Shown here piece after piece: positions 59,717 to 64,000 of a stretch of 64,000 bases of DNA. The stretch is from Actinocrinis puniceicyclus (GTDB lineage: Bacteria > Actinomycetota > Actinomycetes > Streptomycetales > Catenulisporaceae). Made by a program: the position numbers and the translations under genes. The notes beneath the pieces are model-generated. The model worked only from the letters and a program-made list of their open reading frames with translations. It was not told the DNA's origin and searched no databases. The stretch is from NCBI RefSeq assembly GCF_018283645.1, contig NZ_JAGSXH010000013.1, positions 1 to 64,000 on the forward strand, in the 5' to 3' direction. The stretch's first letter is position 1, and the number at the start of each line of letters is the position of its first letter.

Positions 59717-60162
59717 CGGACACCCACCTCCTGCCATCCGGCGGCGCGGTGCTCCGGGCACAGCGGCAGCGCGCCGACGGCCTCGAACGGGGCGCCGCTC
59801 ACGCAGCCGGGCAGGGCGCAGCGCATCGCGCTGAGCGCCGGTGCGGGCGCCTGCGGCCGCGCGGGCCCGTGCAGCGCCCAGTACAGGTCCTCGCGTCCGT
59901 GCAGCTGGCAGGCGCGCCACAGCGCGGCCTGCCGGCGGCGCGCGTACGCCTCCGGTGCGTCGCAGTAGTCCGCGGCCGCCAGCGCCGCCATCGCGTGCTC
60001 GCCCCCGCCGGCCTGGGCCACGCTCACCGCGATCTGCTCGCGCACCTGCGCGTCGCTGCACAGCCCGAGGTCGACCAGGCGCTCCTCGTGCATCGCGTGC
60101 TCGATCGCGTCGGCGTCCAGCTCGACCGCGGCGAACACCCGAGCGTCTGTCGGCGCCGTCAT
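59713..60162 (-). CDS. hypothetical phage protein with Cys/His site
   Basis: The 149-residue product is helical in its first 90 residues and ends with CALPGCVSGAPFEAVGALPLCPEH, a possible metal site. It overlaps both neighbours by four bases. The function is unknown. Confidence 0.6.
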   Translation of the reverse strand: MTAPTDARVFAAVELDADAIEHAMHEERLVDLGLCSDAQVREQIAVSVAQAGGGEHAMAALAAADYCDAPEAYARRRQAALWRACQLHGREDLYWALHGPARPQAPAPALSAMRCALPGCVSGAPFEAVGALPLCPEHRAAGWQEVGVR

Positions 60163-60461
60163 CGCGCACCGCCGGCCGGGGCGATGAGCATCGGCATGTA
60201 GACCACGGCGTAGCGCACCGGCCCGAAGGCGCGTTCGGCGCGCAGCGTGCCGTTCGGCGCGTTCTTGACCTGCACGCCGAGCTCACGCGCGGCCCTGGCG
60301 ATCGCCCTGCGGCCGTCGGCGTCGTCGACGGGCGCGAGCACGACCGTGATCTCCCGGGGCAGCGGCAGCTGCCCGTGCCCGTCGAGGAACGCGGCCAGCT
60401 CCCGCAGGCCCTCGAGGGCCTGCGCGTGGGAGCCGCCGACCGGCAGCAGCGTGGCCGTCAT
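60159..60461 (-). CDS. hypothetical phage protein
   Basis: The 100-residue alpha/beta product (EITVVLAPVDDADGRRAIARAARELGVQV, FGPVRYAVVYMP) shares the FGPVRY/FGPVRLY word with the gene upstream (60458-61414), which suggests that the two are related by duplication or act on the same target. Confidence 0.6.
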   Translation of the reverse strand: MTATLLPVGGSHAQALEGLRELAAFLDGHGQLPLPREITVVLAPVDDADGRRAIARAARELGVQVKNAPNGTLRAERAFGPVRYAVVYMPMLIAPAGGAR

Positions 60462-61414
60462 CGCGCGCTCACCGCCATCTCGAGGGCGACCTGCTCGGCC
60501 CGGGCGGCGGCCCGGGGCAGCGAGCCGAGGCAGTAGCCCAGGCCCGGCAGCGTCACGCCGCAGGCGCCGCACTCGCCCGGCGCCGACGACGACTCGTCGT
60601 GGTCCCTGTTCAGCACCTGCCGGCCGGTGAACGAGCCGAACCGGGGGTCGAAGTGCGCGTCCACGTGCTCGGCGCCGGCCGGGTTGTCGTGCCCGACGGC
60701 CAGGCAGCACGTGCCGGTCGCGCCCTGCAGGTCCACCGCTCTGGCGCCGCACACGCCGTCCGGCAGCGCCTCGTCGCCGGCGTCCTGGTCCTCGTCGGCC
60801 GCGCCGAGGTCGACGGGCGCCGCGGCCTCGCCCATGCCCTGCATGCGCTCGTCGAGCACTTCGCCGGGCGCCGCGGCCGCGGCGTCCGCGGTCGGCGCCG
60901 GCTCGTCGAGCTCGGCGTCCGCGTAGAGCCGGACGGGACCGAAGTCGCGGTTTGCTTCGATGCAGGGCCTGCCGCGCCAGTCGGTGTGTTCGCGGACCTG
61001 TACGCCGAGCAGCTGCGCGATACGGTCGATCTTCTCGATGCGGTCCTGGTCGGTCGCGCCGCGCAGCTGCCCGGGGACGTCCACGCGCAGGTACTTATCG
61101 CTGAACGGCAGCTCAGGCGTCGCCTCGAGGAAGCCGAGGGCGTCGCGCATCCCGGCGATCAGGGCGTCGCGCGTCGGGTCGGCGTCCGGGTCGAACGGCT
61201 TGCCCAGGTGCTCGCGGTAGAACTCCGCGTCGATCCCGGTGAGGATCTCGCGCAGGTTCGCGGCCTGCGTGGTGTGGTCGGAGACGGTCTGCGCCGCCTC
61301 GCGGGCCTTGGCCAGCAGCCGATCGCGTTCCCTGGCCGCGGCGGTCGCCTGCTTCTCCAGTTCGCGGATCCCTGCGACGAAAGCCTGCAGCGTGTGCTGG
61401 GCGTACTTGCTCAC
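60458..61414 (-). CDS. hypothetical phage protein with coiled coil and Cys sites
   Basis: The 318-residue protein has an N-terminal coiled coil (RELEKQATAAARERDRLLAKAREAA), a central domain with ANRDFGPVRLYADAEL, and a C-terminal Cys region (GTCCLAVGHDNPAGAEHVDAHF and CGACGVTLPGLGYCLG). GTG 61414 overlaps the upstream stop. It could be a DNA-processing accessory; no family is recognised. Confidence 0.62.
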   Translation of the reverse strand: MSKYAQHTLQAFVAGIRELEKQATAAARERDRLLAKAREAAQTVSDHTTQAANLREILTGIDAEFYREHLGKPFDPDADPTRDALIAGMRDALGFLEATPELPFSDKYLRVDVPGQLRGATDQDRIEKIDRIAQLLGVQVREHTDWRGRPCIEANRDFGPVRLYADAELDEPAPTADAAAAAPGEVLDERMQGMGEAAAPVDLGAADEDQDAGDEALPDGVCGARAVDLQGATGTCCLAVGHDNPAGAEHVDAHFDPRFGSFTGRQVLNRDHDESSSAPGECGACGVTLPGLGYCLGSLPRAAARAEQVALEMAVSAR

Positions 61415-61878
61415 GCGGCACCGTCCAGGCGTGCCAGGTCCTGCGTGTCGCCGGCGCGGCCGGGCTCCGGGGTCCAGCGCCCGTAGAGCACGGCGTCGTC
61501 GTTGTCGGCGTCGAGCACGTCGGCCAGGCCCAGCGGCTGGGTGTGCTCGCGCCAGTCGGCGTGGACCGGCGCGGGCTGCCCGGGCACGGTGGCCGGCGTG
61601 GCGCCCTGGAGGTAGTGCTCGAAATCGGCGGCGCGGCGGCGCAGGAACGCGGCCCGCTCGAGCAGGTCCTCGGCCTGCGACGCGTAGTCGCCGGCCTGCG
61701 CCCGGTCGTTCTCGACCGCCTGGCGCATCCACGCCTCGGTCGAGTCGCTGAACATCCGCGCGTGCACCGGCAACTGCGGCACCGGTGCGGCCAGCAGCTC
61801 GCCGAGCGTCGCCGGCGCGTCGCCGGCGTGGCCGTGCTTGCCGCCAGGGCGGCCGCGGGGGATAAGGTGGAGTCTCAC
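61411..61878 (-). CDS. hypothetical phage protein
   Basis: The 155-residue helical protein (WMRQAVENDRAQAGDYASQAEDLLERAAFLRRRAADFEHYL) is the first gene after a strong hairpin in the early operon. No domain is recognised. The start is a GTG at 61878. Confidence 0.6.
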   Translation of the reverse strand: MRLHLIPRGRPGGKHGHAGDAPATLGELLAAPVPQLPVHARMFSDSTEAWMRQAVENDRAQAGDYASQAEDLLERAAFLRRRAADFEHYLQGATPATVPGQPAPVHADWREHTQPLGLADVLDADNDDAVLYGRWTPEPGRAGDTQDLARLDGAA

Positions 61879-61925
61879 GATCGGTTCACCTCTTCTTTCG
61901 TAGGTCCAGGTGGATGGGTCGGATC

Positions 61926-61955
61926 AGCGGGTCGCCGGCATCACGGCGACCCGCT
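61926..61955. terminator. 12-bp stem hairpin between early genes
   Basis: AGCGGGTCGCCG pairs perfectly with 61944-61955 across a 6-base loop, in the gap between the excisionase-like gene (stop 61960) and the next gene (start 61878). There is no leftward U-tract, so it may be an attenuator rather than a simple terminator. Confidence 0.6.
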
Positions 61956-61959
61956 TGCT

Positions 61960-62217
61960 TTAGGTCTTGTAGGTGCGATTCGGGTTGCGGCGCGGCCGGT
62001 CTGCGGCCGCGGGCTGCGGTTCGGGTGCCGGCGGCGCGGCGGACACGGTGCAGCTGGCGAGGTAGGCGTCGATCGCCGAGCGACGGAACAGGCGCTTACG
62101 CCCGATCCGCACGCTCTCGATCTCGCCGGCGCGCGCCTTCCGGTAGACCGTGACCTTGTGCAGCCGCACGATCGGCGCGACCTCCTCCGCCGTCAGCAGC
62201 TCGCTCGCGCCACTCAT
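61960..62217 (-). CDS. excisionase-like helix-turn-helix protein
   Basis: The 85-residue protein has the MerR/excisionase fold: LLTAEEVAPIVRLHKVTVYRKARAGEIESVRIGRKRLFRRSAIDAYL. Such proteins act as recombination directionality factors or as early regulators. It is coupled to the XRE gene upstream. The integrase is not in the window. Confidence 0.8.
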   Translation of the reverse strand: MSGASELLTAEEVAPIVRLHKVTVYRKARAGEIESVRIGRKRLFRRSAIDAYLASCTVSAAPPAPEPQPAAADRPRRNPNRTYKT

Positions 62218-62507
62218 CGCCGACTCGCAGCGGTCTCGAGGTCCAGCTCCTCCGGCGAGGATCCGAGCAGCTGGACAATGCGCCTGATGGTTGCCGTGGA
62301 CGCCTGGGGAGCCGCGTAACTCACGGCCTCGATCGGAACGTCCAGTCCGACCGCGATCCGACTGATCGTTTCGTCAGATGCCCCCACTTCGCCCGTCTCC
62401 ACTCGGGACAAGTAGCCGCGGTGCAGGCCTGTCGTAGCGGACAATTGCCGAATGCCGATGCCCTTGGCTTCCCGGATCGCCCTTATCGCGGGTCCGTGCG
62501 GTTTCAT
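62214..62507 (-). CDS. XRE-family regulator, first gene of the leftward operon
   Basis: The 97-residue protein has a Cro/CI helix-turn-helix (IRAIREAKGIGIRQLSATTGLHRGYLSRVETGEVGAS). ATG 62507 starts the train of leftward genes and is divergent from a second XRE gene. By position it is the Cro-like partner of the lysogeny switch; the assignment of Cro and repressor roles is inferred. Confidence 0.82.
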   Translation of the reverse strand: MKPHGPAIRAIREAKGIGIRQLSATTGLHRGYLSRVETGEVGASDETISRIAVGLDVPIEAVSYAAPQASTATIRRIVQLLGSSPEELDLETAASRR

Positions 62508-62526
62508 GCGGTTGACGCTACGCCAC

Positions 62527-62685
62527 GGTTGCCGATGATGCAAGCTATTCGGCAACCTCGATCGGCAATCTTCAGCAACCGCACTGACAGGGGGCGCACG
62601 TAGCAACCAACCGCGCGCCGTGAAGTTGCCGACTGGCAGGTCAAAAAAGCCCAAAGCGCGGGTTGTGGTTGCCCATCGTTGCCCG
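62527..62685. promoter_or_regulatory. repeated operator half-sites in the divergent switch region
   Basis: GGTTGCC-type half-sites occur at 62527 (GGTTGCCGA), 62549 (TCGGCAACC), 62562 (TCGGCAATC), 62573 (CAGCAACC), 62601 (TAGCAACC), 62624 (AGTTGCCGA), 62667 (GGTTGCCCA) and 62677 (CGTTGCCCG). The first two form an inverted pair. They fill the space between the two divergent XRE genes, so they are probable repressor and Cro operators. Confidence 0.78.
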
Positions 62686-62706
62686 GAATGGGGCATCATT
62701 TGCGGT

Positions 62707-63297
62707 GTGGCCTACGACTACGAGCGGCTGGCGCGTGCCATCCGCGATGCCCGATCGCGCCTGCGTCTCAGCCAGGAGGCTCTGGCTGAGCGGGCCGGCG
62801 TCTATGTCTCGACCGTCCAGAATCTCGAAGGCCGTCGCACGCCGAAGCAATGGCCGACCTCGGCCGGGGCGATCGAAGCTGCGCTCGGCAAGCCGGAGGG
62901 CTGGGCCCGCGCGGTCGCAGAGGGGCGCGAACCTCCGGCCGATACGCAGGCGGCCCAGGGCGCTGTGACGGGGCGTGGACGTCGGGGGCTGATCGATCCG
63001 GATAGTCCTGATCCAGTGATCAGGGAACTGAGTACGGGGCCGGTGGCCGGGGGTGACGAGTTCCGCGAGCAGCTGATCCGGCTGTATCTCGACGACGTCG
63101 CGGAGGGGGAGCGGCGGATGCGGGAGCGTGCTGCGGCGCGCGCGTTGAGGCTCGCGGCGGCGTCGCTCGGGCCGTCGGCTGCCGAGGCCGAAGAACAGCG
63201 GAAGCTCGACCGCCTGGAGGAGATCGAGCGGGAGATCGAGGCCGAAGATAAGGCTAAGAACTCTGATATGACTGGTGGCAGTAGGGAACTGGCGTGA
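62707..63297 (+). CDS. XRE-family prophage repressor
   Basis: The 196-residue protein has an N-terminal helix-turn-helix (LARAIRDARSRLRLSQEALAERAGVYVSTVQNLEG) and a long helical, charged C-terminus (EEQRKLDRLEEIEREIEAED). GTG 62707 begins the conserved part; a longer reading from 62620 overlaps the operators. It lacks a LexA-type protease domain, so induction would not be by self-cleavage. It is the likely lysogeny repressor. Confidence 0.8.
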   Translation: MAYDYERLARAIRDARSRLRLSQEALAERAGVYVSTVQNLEGRRTPKQWPTSAGAIEAALGKPEGWARAVAEGREPPADTQAAQGAVTGRGRRGLIDPDSPDPVIRELSTGPVAGGDEFREQLIRLYLDDVAEGERRMRERAAARALRLAAASLGPSAAEAEEQRKLDRLEEIEREIEAEDKAKNSDMTGGSRELA

Positions 63298-63326
63298 CTT
63301 TTCTCGCCAATTGTGAGTGAAGTGCC

Positions 63327-63354
63327 TTGACGTAACCGTGCGGCGTCGTACAGT
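63327..63354 (+). promoter_or_regulatory. candidate sigma-70-type promoter
   Basis: TTGACG (63327-63332) and TACAGT (63349-63354) are separated by 16 bases, about 85 bp upstream of the ATG at 63439. This would allow expression of the edge gene independently of the repressor transcript. Confidence 0.5.
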
Positions 63355-63438
63355 GATGCTCTTATCGGCCCAGTTGCGTAGCACAGATTTCTCGGGTGGG
63401 GGCCGTTCGTACACGTATACGCATAGGGGGAACCTGAT

Positions 63439-64000
63439 ATGTCGGCGCAGACGCTCGAATTCCTCTCGCTGTCGGGCACGCGGCCAGTTTTCATCAAGTG
63501 GATGACCTATGCGGCGTGGCCGGCCGCATTCCTGATCTTCATGCTGCACGTGGCGTCCGTCGCGTTTGTCAGTGCTCGGGTGTTCGACGAGACGGAATTC
63601 TGGATCGTGGCTGTCGGCTGCTGCGGCTCTCCCGCGGTGGCGTTGCGCGTCCTGGGCCGGTCGCTCACGCCGCGCGCGTGCCTATTGATCAGTGCCCTGG
63701 CGTCCGGCGCTGCCGCACTGTTCGCCGCCCTCGATCTGAGCGCGTACATCAGCCCCACGCCGAGCAACAGGCTGATCGCGCTCGCGCTGCTGCTCGCGAT
63801 GGCTGTCCAGGCGCTCAATGCGGCCGAGACGGTCTCCAACGGGGCCCGGCTCAGGTCGCGCCACCGTGCCGAGATAACACGGCTGACGGCGGAATGGCAG
63901 CAGGCCACGGCCCGTGCGCGAGTCAATCACCTGGAGTCCTGCACGATCCACGCGACGCAGGAGGTGCGGCGCCTGGCCGAGCTGATCGAGGCGGCCTCCG
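63439..64000 (+). CDS. polytopic membrane protein with coiled coil, C-terminus beyond the window
   Basis: The ATG follows GGGGGA and the frame stays open to the last base (187 residues visible). There are four hydrophobic segments (about 24-45, 54-68, 80-98, 110-126), then a charged coiled coil (RAEITRLTAEWQQATARARVN). It is not recognised. Standing next to the repressor and facing right, it could be a lysogeny-expressed protein such as an exclusion factor; this is inference. Confidence 0.7.
   Translation, partial: MSAQTLEFLSLSGTRPVFIKWMTYAAWPAAFLIFMLHVASVAFVSARVFDETEFWIVAVGCCGSPAVALRVLGRSLTPRACLLISALASGAAALFAALDLSAYISPTPSNRLIALALLLAMAVQALNAAETVSNGARLRSRHRAEITRLTAEWQQATARARVNHLESCTIHATQEVRRLAELIEAAS

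Overview
The window is from a high-GC Gram-positive actinomycete: almost every third codon position is G or C, GTG and TTG starts are common, and the gene families are typical of Streptomyces, Catenulispora and Actinospica relatives. The genus is an inference; no rRNA is present.

Bases 1-12,000 form an envelope export and sensing region. A MacAB-like cassette (adaptor, ATPase, permease) is followed by two small exported proteins, an OmpR-type two-component pair, a convergent MMPL exporter whose 3' end is antisense to the kinase, and a NarL-type kinase/regulator pair. An 18-bp perfect palindrome lies between the MMPL gene and the second kinase. Bases 12,044-12,953 are decay: a serine hydrolase pseudogene broken by an out-of-frame 70-bp tandem duplication, abutting an IS630-type transposase remnant.

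Bases 13,243-28,499 look like a surface glycopolymer locus. It has two CDP-alcohol phosphotransferases, a GT2/TagF-type bifunctional polymerase, a GT4 and a GT2 glycosyltransferase, GalE, a LicC-like nucleotidyltransferase, a glycerol-1-phosphate dehydrogenase-like enzyme, a Wzm/Wzt-type ABC exporter, and two related membrane-anchored esterase-fold proteins, of which the first lacks the catalytic Ser and His. In-frame tandem repeats (30 bp and 15 bp) interrupt two of the genes. A dual-RCK channel-like protein, a decayed membrane gene, an MmpS-like protein and hypotheticals follow up to 34.2 kb.

From 34,584 to beyond the right edge is a prophage-derived element integrated in tRNA-Arg(CCT): the 3' half of that tRNA is left at 34,584-34,625 as attL. 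A GntR/UTRA regulator and an RsbW-like ATPase lie next to attL. A leftward gene train of about 25 kb with mostly overlapping genes runs from a divergent repressor/operator region (62.5-62.7 kb) through an excisionase-like HTH, small early proteins, a putative replication initiator, a DNA methyltransferase and an RNase AS-like nuclease into a tail module (terminator domain, tape measure, Dit-like, hub and fibre proteins), endolysin and holin candidates, ending at a strong terminator at 37.6 kb.

Two things stand out. The putative replication gene contains 12 copies of a CTGCCGG(T/A/G)GT(T/A)T iteron that pass through all three reading frames, followed by an AT-rich tract, the layout of a lambda O-type replication origin. 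Second, I can find no terminase, portal, capsid, major tail-tube or chaperone gene: the tail terminator domain is fused behind an Ig/carboxypeptidase-regulatory-like domain and directly overlaps the tape measure gene, so the element is a deleted prophage or a headless derivative rather than a complete phage.
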